A stretch of DNA of 64,000 nt from Okapia johnstoni (GCA_024291935.2 CM044322.1:20459405-20523404); one strand, 5' to 3'. Shown: positions 33,309 through 45,356, counted from the first letter of the stretch. Translations and numbers: made by a program. The notes: a model not told the origin generated them from the letters alone.

Positions 33309-33543
33309 ATTTTGTTGCTATATAATTCATTGAGTTATTGTTTTAGGATTCAAACTTCGAAAATTTATTTAGAAAATTCTGTACTCTTACATCACGAAAA
33401 TATTCTTCTATATTTCTTTTATGTGGTATTAATTAGGGATACCATTTTATTTCTCTCTAGCAAACCAATTTCAGCCAAATGACTAAATAATTCTTTCTTC
33501 ATTGATTTATAGAACTACTTGAGTGTGTATTATAGTCCTATAA

Positions 33544-33754
33544 GGGCTTCCCCAGTGGCTCAGCAGTAAAGAATCTGCCTGCATGCAGGACACATGGGTT
33601 TGATTCCCGGGTCAGGGAGATACCTTGGAGAAGATAATGGCAACCCACCTCAGTATTCTTGCCTGGGAAATCCCATGCACAGAGAAGCCTGGTGGGCTAC
33701 AGTCCCTGGGGTCACAAAAGAGTTGGATACAATTTAGCGACTAAACAACAAAGC
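33544..33754 (+). mobile_element. Bov-tA SINE with perfect 12-bp TSD
   Basis: 'gggcttccccagtggctcag' head to 'tttagcgactaaacaac'. Duplication 'atagtcctataa' at 33532-33543 and 33755-33766. Confidence 0.95.
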
Positions 33755-33944
33755 ATAGTCCTATAATGTCACAGATCTCTGAGTTTTCTCTTCAGTTCCT
33801 TGGTCTATTTACCTGTTTTTATTTTAATGCCAGAGTTATTAAAAAAATTGTCATCTTATAATGATATTTTGCGGGACAAGTCCTTTCTATTTAGTCTTCT
33901 CTCTTAACAACGATTTGTACATTAATAGAGAGTTTTCCTTATAC

Positions 33945-35270
33945 ATGTTGTTGTTCAGTTGCCAAGTTGTGTCTGACTCTTCATGATCCCATGGACTGCA
34001 GCATGCTAGGCTTCCCTGTCCCTCACCATCTCCAGGAGTTTGCCCAACTTCATGTCCATTGAATTGGTGATGCCATCCAACACCTCATCCTCTGTCTTCC
34101 TATTCTTCTTCTGCCTTCAATGTTTCCCAGCATCAGCGTCTTTTCCAGTGATTCAGCCGTTCGCATCAGGTGGCCAAAGTATTGAAACTTCAGCATCAGT
34201 CCTTCCAAAGAGTATTCAGGGTTGATTTCCTTTAAGATTGACTGGTTTGATCTCCTTGATTTCCAAGGGACTCTCAAGTGTCTTTTCCAGCCCCACAGTT
34301 CGAAAGCATCAATTCTTCATTGCTCAGTCTTCTTTACGGTCCAGCTTTCACATCCACACATGACTACTGGAAAGTCCATAGCCTTGACTATACAGACCTT
34401 TGTTGACAAAGTGATGTCTTTGCTTTTTAATACACTGTCTAGGTTTGTCATAGCTTTCCTGCCAAGAAGCAATCATCTCTAACTTCATGACTGCAGTCAC
34501 CCATCCACAGTGATTTTAGAGCCCAAGAAGAGGAAATTTGTCACTGCTTCCACTTTTTCCCCTTCTATTTGCCATGAAGTTGTGTGACCAGATGCAGTGA
34601 TCTTAGTTTTTTTTTTTTAGCATTGAGTTTTAAGTCAGCTTTTTCACTCTCCTCCTACACCCTCATCAAGATGCTCTTTAGTTCCTCTTCACTTTCTGCC
34701 ATTATTGTGATACCATCTCCATATTTGAGATTGTTGATATTTCTCCTGGCAGTCTTGATTCTAGCTTGTAACTCATCCACCCTGGCATTTTGCATGATGT
34801 GCTCTGCATATAAGATAAATAAACAGGGTGACGATAAACAGCCTTGTCATACTCCTTTCTCAATCCTGAATCAGTCAGTAATTGCATACAGGGTTCTAAC
34901 AGTTGCTTCTTGACCTGCACACAGGTTTCTCAAGAGACAGATAAGAAGTTCTGATATTTCCATCTCTTTAAGAGTTTTCCACAGTTTGTTATGATCCACA
35001 CAGTCAAAGGCTTTAATGTAGTCAATGAAAGAGAGGTGGATATTTTTCCGGCATTCTCCTGCTTTCTCTATGATCCAGTGAATGTTGGCGGTTATCTCTG
35101 GTTCCTCTGCTTTTTCTAAACTCAGCTTGAACATCTGAGTTCTCAGTTCATGTAATGCTGAAGCCTAGCTTGGACAATTTTGAGCGTATCCTTACTAGCA
35201 TGGGAGATTAGTGCAGTTATTTGGTGGTTTGAACATTCTTTAGTACTACTCTTCTTAGGAATTAGGGTAT
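33945..35270 (-). mobile_element. Older BovB LINE, 5-prime truncated
   Basis: Variant 3-prime end 'ttgttgttcagttgccaag'. It extends about 1.3 kb upstream into the RT region, reaching 'aacattctttagtac'. More diverged than the copies at 9304 and 31137. No clean target duplication. Confidence 0.9.
34871..35134 (-). pseudogene. BovB RT fragment
   Basis: IHWIIEKAGECRKNIHLSFID, then YIKAFDCVDHNKLWKTLKEM and CLLRNLCAGQEATV: the RT segment before the palm core. The frame ends at AITD near 34871, so downstream catalytic motifs are out of frame. Confidence 0.85.
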
Positions 35271-35879
35271 GTTTATTATGTTTCATGGAAATTTGACTTA
35301 AGATTTTATTTGATTGCTTTAATTTAAATATTAATTTGGAAGTAATCCACATTTTTGACTATTAAATCATCCTATCCAAGAGCATGGGATCTCTTCATTT
35401 ATTTATTACATGCACATTATCCTCCTCTATGTCCTTTGTTTGTGTTTTATGTTGTTTTTGTAGAGGTCTTGTATACTTTCAGTGATGTTGACTTTTAGTT
35501 ACTTTGTAGCTGTTCATATTGCAATCGGTATTTTTCACTCTTTAAAATGACACTTTCAGTTGGGTTTTACTAGTCTAGGGACATTTCTTTGACTTTTGTA
35601 GGTTGATCTAGTATCTGGCAGCTGTTGATTGTGTTGATTTTTCTAGGTAGATTATCACATTTACGTAGAAGACAATTTACCATCTTCCAATCCTTACACC
35701 TCTTATTTTCTTTCACTTTCTTTGCAACATTGATCTCTTATACTAAGTTAAATTAGTAGAGATGATAGAATACATCACCATAGGAGTAACACCATATCAA
35801 CTGCTTTTTCTGAATCAATTGATATTATTATACAATTATTGTTTATTGATATTTTATAATTTATATATAGTTATACATA

Positions 35880-36535
35880 TTTAATTACAATATAGTGGAT
35901 TTACAATGTTAGTTTCAGGTATACAGCAGAGTGATTCAGTTATACATATCTATGTATTTTCAGATTCTTTTCATTATAAGTTATTATAAGTCATTATAGG
36001 ATATTGAATGTAGTTCCCTGTGTTAATCAGTAGGTTCTTGTTATTTACCTACTTTCAATATAGTAGTACATATCTGTTAACCCAAACTCCTAATATATTC
36101 CCCCCTTTCCCCTTTGATAACCGTAAGTTTGTTTTCTATGTCTGTGAGTCTATTTTATAAATGAGTTCATTTGCATAATTTAAAAAGATTCCACAAATAA
36201 GTAACACCGTGTGATAACTGTGTTTCTCAGTCTGGCTTACTTTGCCTAGTATGATGATCTCTGGGTCCATCCATGTTGCGGTACTTGTCACTATTTCATT
36301 CTTTTTATGGCTGAGTGGTATTCTATTGTGTGTGTATGTATATAATACACAGAAATATACACAAACACCACATCTTCCGTGTCTTGGCTATTGTAAATAG
36401 TGTTGCTATGAACATTGGGGTGCATGTACCTTTTTGAATTAGAGCTTTGGCATGTTCAAATATGTGCCCTGGAGTGAGATTGCAAGATCATATGGTAACT
36501 CTATGTTCAGTTTTTAAAGGAACCTCATTATTGTT
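35880..36535 (-). mobile_element. L1 3-prime end inserted in older L1
   Basis: Antisense: 'atagtggatttacaatgtta', 'ataaccgtaagtttgttttc', 'tttatggctgagtggtattc', 'acattggggtgcatgtacc', ending 'aaaggaacctcat'. The flanks resume the older L1. Confidence 0.8.
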
Positions 36536-37684
36536 TCTCTGTATTTTTCTTCATTCTGATCATGATAAATTATGTTGTTAGATTTTTTGATGCATCCCTG
36601 GTTAATTTCACTTGAGCTTGATACACGTATATCATTGTTGATTCTGCTAGCTTCTATTTTATTTTGTATCTTTGTATTGAAATTTATAAGTGAAATGACT
36701 CTAGAATTGTCTTTTTTTATGTTTATCTAGTTTCAGAATCAAAATTACATTTTCTCATAAGATGAGATAGGTGAAGTTTCCCTCTTTTGTTGTTTTTTAG
36801 AAGCAGTGCTTAAAACTGGAATTCATCATCTCTTGAGAATTTTATAGGACTCTTCCATAAACTATCATGCTAGTTTTGGGATAGAAAAGTCATTGAATTT
36901 ATTTTATAGCTCTTAACTGGTTTCTTTAAGCTCCCCAAATCTTGTTGCTATAATTTTGACAGTTACAAGTTTTTAGTCTTTTATTCATTTCATCAGTGTT
37001 TTCAAATATACTCACCAACAGCTATTTCTTAATGTCTTTCTACCTTACTCCCATCCATCCATCCTAATTTCATGAGGAGGGCGTGCAACGTTCCTCTTTT
37101 TTTCCCTTGATCAGTATTGCCAGAGATTTATATTTTATTTTCATTATGAGATGAGCAAATTGTCTTTTGAATTTGTTAATCTTTCATTGTGCGTGTTCTC
37201 TATTTCATTGATTTTTGCCCTGTTATAATTTCCTTAGTTTTCATTTCCTTGGGTTTGCTCTAAGGCTCTTTCCCCAACTTATTTAGTTACATGCTTAGCT
37301 AATTTACTTTTAACTTTTCTTATTTCCTGATCATTTATGTAAACCTATAAATTTTTCTGTAAGCATGACCTTACTAGTGTCCTGCAGAATTTGACAAGTG
37401 GTATTTAATTATCATTCAGTCCTGAATATTTCTAAATTTCCTTTACCACTTCCCATTTAACCCAAGAATTATTTGATAAAATGTGATCTCATTTATATAA
37501 AAATGTAAATTATCCTTTTGCAGATAATTTCTGTTTCATTGTTGTTGAAGTCTGATATTGTTCTTCAGTAATATATTGAGATTACTTTAATGATCCAATA
37601 TGTGGACTATTTTTGTAACTAGGATGTGATAAAGACTATATTCTTTATTTATTGTTCCCATATATATTCTTCATATACTTAGTG

Positions 37685-37790
37685 TGTGTGTGCTCAGTTG
37701 CTAAGTTGTGTCTGACTCTTTGCAATCCCAGAGGCTGTAGCCCTCCAGGCTTCTCTGTGCATGGGATTTCCCAGGCAAGAATTTTGCTAT
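37685..37790 (-). mobile_element. Partial Bov-tA SINE
   Basis: 'gctcagttgctaagttgtgt' to 'tttcccaggcaagaatttt', antisense. Only the tail half is kept. Confidence 0.85.
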
Positions 37791-38212
37791 CCCCGACTCT
37801 TCCCTCTAATAACACACAATACATCAGCATGTTCTTATGTTCTTATTTTTGTCTCCTTACCTTCTTGGCTGTTAATTAGGACCGACAACAGGGTTTTGTG
37901 ATGTGTAAATATCCAGCACAATTCAGGACACAAAATAAGCACCTGATGATGTTGTTCCTTTTTCTCCTTTAAAAGAAGTTTGTTTCCTTTAAAAGAAAAT
38001 GTTTGTCTACTGTCATCCCCAAACTAATGTCATTAACGGAAAGTTTTTCTGCTAAAATCATCAGTATCAATCAATTCATTTATTGAACTCCTATAAGGTG
38101 TTATAGCACATAAAAAAAGAAAATGACACATGTACATCTGAAGAACAGTACCTCTCTGCTGTTATTTAACTGTGACACATAAACAAGTTTGTGGCAGTCT
38201 ATATGACTTGGC
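37791..38212. other. No feature recognised
   Basis: Unassigned, AT-rich. Confidence 0.4.
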
Positions 38213-38433
38213 TTGGGGCTTCCAGGTGGTAACAGTGATTAAAGAACCCACCTGCCAAGGCAGGAGATGTAAGAGACAGGTTCGATCCCTGGGTTGGGAA
38301 GATCCCCTGGAGGAGGGCATGGCAACACACTCCAGTATTCTTGCCTGGGAAATCCCATGGGCAGAGGAAACTGGTGGGCTACAGTCCATAGGGTCTCAAA
38401 GAGTCGGCCACAACTAAGTGACTTAGCATGCAG
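38213..38433 (+). mobile_element. Bov-tA SINE with 8-bp TSD
   Basis: 'ggggcttccaggtggtaac' head to 'acttagcatgcag'. Duplication 'atgacttg' at 38203-38210 and 38434-38441. Confidence 0.92.
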
Positions 38434-38441
38434 ATGACTTG

Positions 38442-38829
38442 ACACATGTAAAGCATGGGTATGAAGGCATAGAAGACACAGACCGAGCTTTAATTCCTCT
38501 TTCTCTTGTCCATAGGGTCTTCCTTTGCTTACTCAACAATGGTCAGATTAGAAATGTTTAAAATCCCTCATCATGGCATCTAATTATGGTTGAGATTTAA
38601 AAGCAAGTGACTGCTATCTATTTTAATAAATATATTTTTTGTGAAAGATGTCTAGGATAAGTTTCTTCTTGTAGCCTGAGGATTCTAATAGATACAGGGA
38701 TTCTACACCACATATTGGGTTTTATAGCTTAGAGTGTTCTGGGATTTCTAACACAGGTTGGAACTCTCACTCATACTCACTGTAGTAGCTCCCTGGAGTT
38801 TTTTTAGTAACAAGGTGCTAATTTAGTAA
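38442..38829. other. No feature recognised
   Basis: Unassigned, AT-rich; no gene. Confidence 0.4.
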
Positions 38830-39050
38830 TAGCCCTGAGCATTTGTGAATATCCTATTATAGATATTTTATAAGCATTAACCATTTAATCCTTTACAACT
38901 GGAAAGGTCGATGCATAATCCCAATAATTCACTTGGGGAAACTGAGGATCTTCAATAACTCACCAAAGTCCGGTAACTAGCATAGGACAGAGCTGGGGTT
39001 TGAACTTGTCTGTGCTGACTCGGGTGCTTTTCTTCCTTTCACTGTACTGC
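38830..39050 (-). mobile_element. MIR SINE
   Basis: Antisense: 'accatttaatcctttacaac', 'cttggggaaactgaggatc', 'gacagagctggggtttgaac'. Confidence 0.82.
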
Positions 39051-40034
39051 AGCTGCTCCAATATGACTTCGAAAACCAGAAATGAGGGGAAAACTCCAGA
39101 CACACCTCTGAATCTCTTTCTCTTACTTCAACCCATTGTAAGGGGCTCGCTTACACACCTTACCAAGGACACACATACATGGCTAAAAGGTCAGCACCCA
39201 TCAAAATCATTTCACTTGTGATCTGAAATCCTACTGAAACACTGATCTCCTGAGAGAGGTAATGCTGGAGGGTTATGGCATTTCTTGGTTTCTTGATTAC
39301 AATTTGGCCTATATTTCTTTATTTGTTTTTCTTTCCCTGGTGCTGAGGTAGAGGACGGGGCTGGGGGTAGGAGCTAGGCAGGGGAGGCAGGTCTGGCTTT
39401 ACTTTTATTGGTTGTGAGGACCATGAAGAGCTTAAGAGAAGCAGGCTTACTTGCTAAAGTTTGTTGCCAGCACTGCCTCTCGGGAGGTAGTGGGTGGGAT
39501 GCGGGGAGGCTTGGGCTGGGACAGCCTTGATGGGTGAGGAGAAGATGCTGGGGCAATTGATGAGAAGAGGCCACTCTGTTTCTGTTTATTATGAATCATT
39601 TCAAAAAGGTAAAGGCAAGAGACAGAGACCGTAATGGTGAAAAGGAGATAGCACAGCCCGGAGCTCAGGCTCAGCTTCCCAGGGCATCTCCATCTGTCCC
39701 AGGGAGGCTAGTGACTGCTGTCACTGACTCTTGCTCCCAAAGCCAATCTCTCTCTTAAGAGGCTCCGAATCTCCCAAGAACCAAGGAGTGCAGTACATAT
39801 TCCTGAAAGTCACAGTGACAGGTGGGAATGTAGCCAAATGCCCTACACCATCCATTTATCATTCCATGTAACGGGCTGCTGCTGTGCACGGTTCCTGTGG
39901 GCCAACTGTCCCAGCCATTTCCTTAGTATCCCCACCTTCTTCGGGGAGCTGACAGTTTTACCTTGACCGACCTTGGGGTGGGGTTGTGAACAGTTGCCAA
40001 GAAGTGGATCAACTGTGTCAGAGAGTCTGCCTAG
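39051..40034. other. Repeat-free, no gene identified
   Basis: About 1 kb without a recognised repeat. It is GC-richer around 39340-39560 but has too few CpGs for a CpG island. No exon supported. Confidence 0.4.
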
Positions 40035-40235
40035 TGTTTTATTTGTGCTACACATACAGAGTAAACTCATTTCATTTCCATGAAAACTCTTCACTGAAAG
40101 TTAGGTATAATTTTCCCTATTTTACAATAACTGAGGTCTAGGAAGTTGTGAGTTCCCTAAGACTCCTCAGGATGAGTAAGTGGTAAGAGTGGGATTCAAA
40201 CTCATCTTTGGGTCCTTGTCTTCTTTCTGGTGACA
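40035..40235 (-). mobile_element. MIR SINE
   Basis: Antisense: 'ttccctattttacaataact', 'gtaagagtgggattcaaac'. Confidence 0.72.
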
Positions 40236-41339
40236 TGGATCTCTCTCAGCTGTGCTGTTCACCCCATTGAGAGGACAGCCCCTCCCTAGCCCTTTAGAAA
40301 TGTGAACAATAATGATAATGATGAACAAGGATGGTGATCATCCCAGCAAGAATGAATAAACCTTCCATTGAAAGCTCTTGGAATTTGTTTGAATTTCCTC
40401 TTGTCTGAGTTACAGATATTAATGAGCTGCTAGATCTGGACCTGGTGTGCCTTGATAAAAGAACTTATTTTTAGTGCTTTAGCATTTAAAAGGATCAGTA
40501 ATAATTTCATGCTTATAATAACACTAAATAAGGGCCTGTATTTGTCTAGCATAATTGGAAGAAGCAAAGGAAAGGGGAAACAGTTACTTCCAAACAAATG
40601 GCATGACTGCTTCTTGCGAGAAATTGGAAGATAGAGAAACTCCCTGATGAAACAAACAGCCGGGCTTTAATTATCCTCCACAGAGAGCATTTCCCACAGA
40701 CCAGAGATGGCCTTTAGGAACACAAAGTCCCACCCAGCTAGGCTGGGAGTGTGTGGGTGGCTCTGGGGGTGAGAAGGCGGGGCAGGGTTGTTTCAGTTAA
40801 GGAGTGATGCTGTCCATGAACAGCTTACTTGAGTTGCCTTAGGATCGGAGAGAAGGCACAGGAGTGCTGGTCCTTCCCTTTTTTTTTTTGATTGTCTCGG
40901 GGATGATTTATTGACCTGTCCTTTTGTCTTTAACGTCACTATCTTTGAGGCCTCTGAGAACACGGTAGCTGAAATAAAGAAGGATGGGAGAGGGTTAAAG
41001 CCTAGGATGTAGTAAATGCACTACTCTCCCAGACTTCCAGATCAGCCCAGGGTCACTAAGTCTCATCCCTCCCTTGCTCTCTGCCCAGAGTCTTTTTGTT
41101 GAGCACCCTCCTTACACGTAGCACCTGGGCCCCGCCCTCTCGTGGCCACACCCCTTTCGTGGCCACACCCCTCTCCCCATAATCTGCACCCAGTCCTTCA
41201 TTTGCCAGTCTCTTTCTCCCACAGTAAAATTTTTTGCTCTCTTTGTGCATTTGCATTTCTGCTGACTGCTAAGATCAGTTTAATTTCATGGGTGTCATTT
41301 CCTTCAAGAAATCTCTCTCTGAGCAGCAGCCCATCGAAT
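40236..41339. other. Repeat-free stretch with CACCC-box pair
   Basis: No interspersed repeat recognised over 1.1 kb. Contains a tandem 17-bp duplication at 41141-41174. Also 'taacgtcact' near 40930, resembling a CRE half-site. No coding frame supported. Confidence 0.4.
41141..41174 (+). promoter_or_regulatory. Two CCACACCC (KLF/Sp-type) boxes in a 17-bp tandem duplication
   Basis: The unit 'cgtggccacacccctt' (17 bp) occurs twice, at 41141-41157 and 41158-41174, giving CCACACCC at 41146-41153 and 41163-41170. KLF/Sp zinc-finger proteins bind this motif class. A short GC-rich patch ('ccccgccctc') lies just upstream. Function is inference only. Confidence 0.35.
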
Positions 41340-41640
41340 CCCCGATAAAACATATTTTCCTACGGTAATGATTTTATGGGCCCATAAGTCATGAATTTAT
41401 TATGATCTCAGCTCCTGCTGCTGATTGCTGTAAAATGCAAAGTAATTAACAGTGAGCGGTAGCAGTTATTCCCACCTGGTAACGTGTTCCTTCGTTCGCT
41501 GATGGGTTTGATTAAAGTAATGACTAAAGAGTAAAGCCCCGCTGTAAAATATTAGCATGATTAATACTGTATCCTAAATAAGAAACAAAACTAGCGGGCA
41601 CGGTTGGAGAAATTAAAAAAAAGAAATGTATACACACAAT
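41340..41640. promoter_or_regulatory. Candidate conserved non-coding element
   Basis: Repeat-free and AT-rich, with retained CpGs. It has a perfect 14-bp palindrome (41374-41387, TTATGGGCCCATAA), a POU/homeodomain-like 'atgcaaagtaattaac' at 41435-41450 and further TAAT/ATTA cores ('gcatgattaatactg'). It resembles developmental enhancers, but no alignment was possible. Confidence 0.3.
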
Positions 41641-42659
41641 CCTTCCTCTTCCACCCTCTCCCCCTCCCTTAAGCAGTTGTTCTGGCTCATTTAGGGTAAG
41701 TCTTGGTTCCATTAAATAATGTATGGCTTCCAAGGCTAGGGGCTGGCTAACAGAGCATGTTGCACACTTTCCATAACATCTTAAGTGCTGGTGTTAATTT
41801 TTTCCCCTTTCCTCTTTGATGTGCAGAATGGAGATTAGATGGCAATGTACTTTGGACTACAGCCTAGATATCAGTGACAGGGTCCCCTTCATTTCTGCAT
41901 GGGGCATGGGTCTTCATGGTCCATTTGGGACAAGAGCAAAAGGAGCTTTGGTGACTTTGCTTCTCTCCTTGACTAGCTGGAGCCTGGATAAAGCTCTGTG
42001 GGAGTTTAGGGAAAGGATTACTAGAGTGATCCCCAACCAGAGAGCTACAACTGAAGCTGATGACCTTCAACTTTACCTTTCGTAATGTTAGAAAAAACCT
42101 CTAGTGTTGGACTGTTCTGTGGAGAAACATATATGCCTTCTCAGTGCCTGAACACTTCAGTGTCCTTATTCCTAGTGCTATAAAGAGGTACAACTTTCTT
42201 GAAGCCTCACTTTTCCTGAAGATCGAGTTGGAGGTCCTCTTGACTGTGGGATTGGAGGCAGTTCTCTGTGTGGAACTCCAGAGCGTCTATACCTCTCAAC
42301 TCTGAGGAGAATTGAGGGACTCAACAAGGCACAGCCCTCCTGAAGTAGCTGTGGGCAGGTAGAGGTTGACCGGGGGCTGAGGGTGAGCTGGAGGAGATGG
42401 CCTGCTGAGGGAGGTCTTGTAGAAAGGGGAGAGGTATGCGTTTGCCTTCCTCCGGTTTCTCTGAAATTAATTTCACACCTACCTCTGTGGGCTGGGGGAG
42501 AGAGAGGCAGAGAGATATAGGAATGTGTGTGCAGTAGGAGGACTCGCAAGCATTTGACTCAGGAAAAATTTAGGAGCATCTTTGTTGTGAGAGAATTGCT
42601 TGGCCAAGTGTTGAAAGACAGTCTCTGGGGAGACAAGAGCCCATTTCTTTAACTCATTG
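41641..42659. other. No gene identified
   Basis: No repeat recognised. Open frames of 89 codons (plus, 41816-42085) and 123 codons (minus, 42178-42549) have no recognisable domain or splice context and are treated as chance. Confidence 0.4.
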
Positions 42660-42878
42660 TGAGTGCGTGCTAAGTCTCTTCAGTTGTGTCAACTCTTTGC
42701 CTTCCCTATGGACTCTAGCCTGCCAGACTCCTCTGTCCATGGGGATTCTCCAGGCAAGAATATTGGAGTGTGTTGCCATGCCCTCCTCCAGGGGATCTTC
42801 CCAACCTGGGGATTGAACCCATGTCTCTTATGTCTCCTCCATTGGCTGGTGGATTCTTTACCACCTGGGAAGTCCCTA
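42660..42878 (-). mobile_element. Bov-tA SINE
   Basis: Antisense copy from 'gtgctaagtctcttcag' to 'accacctgggaagtccc'. Confidence 0.93.
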
Positions 42879-43220
42879 GATGCCTATTATATGCCAGGCA
42901 TGGGACTATAGTCTGTGTCATTAAGAAACTCCCAGGTTAAAAACTCAACTAAGAGAGAAGATGATAAAGAAAACCTCATGGGCAAAAGCATGAGTAAAAG
43001 AAGAAATGGGGACATTGGGACTCTTGGTCACCATGAGGGGCTGGAGAGAGAAAGCCACACTGATGCATAGGGGACAGAGGCGGATGACAGGTGGTCCACT
43101 TTGTGAGTTTGGAAGGGAAGAGACCGTCTCTTATGGGAGCGGTGGACATCATTTTTCTGACCCGTAGCCACAGAGAGCATGGAGAATTGTGCCATCAGTT
43201 TACACCTCTCCTTGGTTTAG
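42879..43220. other. No feature recognised
   Basis: Unassigned; no repeat or gene. Confidence 0.4.
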
Positions 43221-43438
43221 GGAACTTTCTTGGTGGCTCAGATGGTAAAGAATCTGCCTCCAAAGCAGGATACCTGGTTTCCATCCCTGGGTCAGGAAGA
43301 TCCCCTGGAGAAAGAAATGGCAGCCCACTCCAGTATTCTTGCCTGGGAAATCCCATGGAGAGAAGAGCCTGGAGGGCTACAGTTTATGGAGTCTCAAAGA
43401 GTCGGACACAACTAAGTGACTTTCACTTCACTTCGCTT
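43221..43438 (+). mobile_element. Bov-tA SINE with 10-bp TSD
   Basis: 'ggaactttcttggtggctca' head; tail 'acaactaagtgactttcac' extended by 'ttcacttcgctt'. Duplication 'cttggtttag' at 43211-43220 and 43439-43448. Confidence 0.94.
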
Positions 43439-43448
43439 CTTGGTTTAG

Positions 43449-43818
43449 AAGAGCTCAAAGCACTTCAAAGTACAAGATCCTTGTTGGAGGAGAAGTGATG
43501 GACAGATGTATGTGGAGCCTTCTTAATGATTTGGGGCCCTATTTCTGAAGAAGGAAATGATTTGTTCAAAGCTGCTCTTAGTAAGGGGCTGGTGTGAGGT
43601 CAGACCCCATGTCTCCCCCATTAACCAGTCATGCCCATTTGCTTAATGGATTATGCTTCAGATGCCAGGTTTCTGGAGGCCATGCTGCCAAGCTGACAGG
43701 CCACCTAACTGGGTTTGAGCAAACTACAAACAATGGCAATTTTCACAGCTCTGTTGTGAGTCCCTGGAATAATATCACACTGGCTGCCTGGGAAAGAATC
43801 TGACAGAAAGGCATCAGA
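43449..43818. other. No feature recognised
   Basis: Unassigned unique-looking sequence. Confidence 0.4.
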
Positions 43819-43841
43819 TTTTTTTTTTTTTTTTTTTTTTT
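43819..43841. repeat. T homopolymer, about 22 bp
   Basis: Pure T run in unique sequence, with no attached retroelement body visible on either side. Confidence 0.9.
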
Positions 43842-44924
43842 GCTGCACTAAAAACGACAGCTGCTTCCAAAGTGCAAGGTATTTTCCTAATCAAGGATGA
43901 AGCTGCGATGAGGTGAGGTTGGGGGTTAGGTGAGAGTAAATCGATCTCTAAAAATACTTTTTTCCTCTTCTCTTCCCTTCTTACTAAATTAAGGAGAAAC
44001 CCCTTGTTGCATGATATTTCAGAAATAATACAATAGACATGTGCCTTTCTGCCTTTACTCCTGGAGCCCTTGCTTCTCAGGGGTAGAGGAAGGAAGAGTT
44101 ATGGGGATCGAGGTGCTGGCAACCGGGAAGATAAACGCAAAGCCCTCCCTCTCTCCACCGCTGAGCAGGTCAAAAAATGATTGCGTTGGGTGTGAAGGAT
44201 TTATGTCTGCCGTGAGTCAGTCAGAGTGTCGGGGTAAATCAAGGCTGACATTTTTAGCATCTGGGAAAAAAAAGCAATTGCATTTTATGTCTACATTTTG
44301 CTCGGCTAATCAAGGTGCGGAAGAGACAGTCTGCCTGGGGAAACTTTTCCACTTTTTATTATTTAGGTAGGGTTTGGTTTGCCCCATAGAAACACGAAGC
44401 AAATCTATAAAGGCCTCAGTTTAGAGTCAGGAAGAAAGGAAAAGGCCCTCCCTGTCACATTTGATTTGGAGAGAGAAGTTGGCAAAATGTATCAATGGCT
44501 GAGGAAGGGGATTTGGGGAGGAGCTGGACATGGGGGGTGTCTGAGCGGTCTTACAAACAAAGAAGTGAAGAGTCATCTTTGCTTGATGTTTTTAACCAAA
44601 TGAGCCAGCTGCTAATTGACCACTTGTTAGTCCTTTAACTGAAGCAACCAGTGAAATAACTAAGTAGATGAGATGGAGCTGTTGAAGCAGTTGATGTATA
44701 TTGACATAGTTCAAAATCAAGCCACAGTTAATGTGTGCAAGGGGAAAAGAAAAACGAACAAATTCACTAGTCATATTTCTTTTTAGCTTTTCGTTTTCAA
44801 GGCTAATTATTGGTTTATCTAAGTGCTTTGCCTTCATAAATAAGAATGTATTTGGATTTCAAAAGTGTTCTATTTTGCACCAGGGACTAGATTCAGCAAA
44901 TATACTTTCATATGTTAGTGGATA
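43842..44924. promoter_or_regulatory. Repeat-free stretch with conserved-element candidates
   Basis: About 1.1 kb free of recognisable transposons. The blocks at 44170-44340 ('ggggtaaatcaaggctgac', 'aaaagcaattgcattttatg', 'gctcggctaatcaaggtg') and 44590-44850 (several TAATT cores) look like ordered binding-site-rich DNA rather than decayed repeats. No coding frame supported. Confidence 0.22.
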
Positions 44925-45076
44925 GTAATCACGATAGCTAACTTTTCATGAGAGGGAGGGATTTCTCATCAAATCTCCTTTGCCTCAGGAGAGGGTTACA
45001 ATCTCTGTTTTACAGCACGGGAAACTGAAGCTTAGAGAGGTTGACTCCTATACTTGAGGTTGTATCTGGCTCTTCC
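44925..45076 (-). mobile_element. MIR SINE
   Basis: Antisense: 'tctctgttttacagcacggg', 'gaaactgaagcttagagagg'. Cut by the Bov-A2 that follows. Confidence 0.78.
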
Positions 45077-45356
45077 GAGCTGCTGCTGCTGCTGCTAAGT
45101 CGCTTCAGTCGTGTCCGACTCTGTGCGACCCCAGAGATGGCAGCCCACCAGGCTCCCCGTCCCTGGGATTCTCCAGACAGGAACACTGGAGGGGGTTGCC
45201 ATTTCCTTCTCCAATGCATGAAAGGGAAAAGTGAAAGTGAAGTCGCTCAGTCGTGTCTGACTTTTAGCGACCCCATGGATTGCAGCCTACCAGGCTCCTG
45301 CATCCATGGGATTTTCCAGGCAAGAGTACTGGAGTGGGGTGCCATCGCCTTCTCCG
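45077..45356 (-). mobile_element. Bov-A2 SINE, standard dimer
   Basis: Complete antisense dimer: 'gctgctgctgctgctaagtc' end, first BovA monomer, linker 'aaagggaaaagtgaaagtg', second monomer ending 'ccatcgccttctcc'. Short flanking 'tcttcc' repeats at 45071-45076 and 45357-45362. Confidence 0.93.

Larger units (their letters stand above)
30420..37675 (-). mobile_element. Old antisense L1 spread over 7 kb by nested insertions
   Basis: Blocks 30420-31136, 33086-33210, 33310-33543, 33767-33944, 35271-35880 and 36536-37675 read as diverged antisense L1. Landmarks are 'ccaatctaattggtatagag', 'aagagcatgggatctcttc', 'gtaggttgatctagtatctg', 'tttgatgcatccctggtta' and 'tgttgaagtctgatattg'. Between them sit two BovB, a Bov-tA and two L1 3-prime ends. 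Whether all blocks come from one copy needs alignment. Confidence 0.6.

Noticed and set aside
42178..42549. 123-codon minus-strand frame as a gene
   Set aside because: Low-confidence composition (Ser/Pro/Leu/Arg), no recognisable domain; most likely chance.
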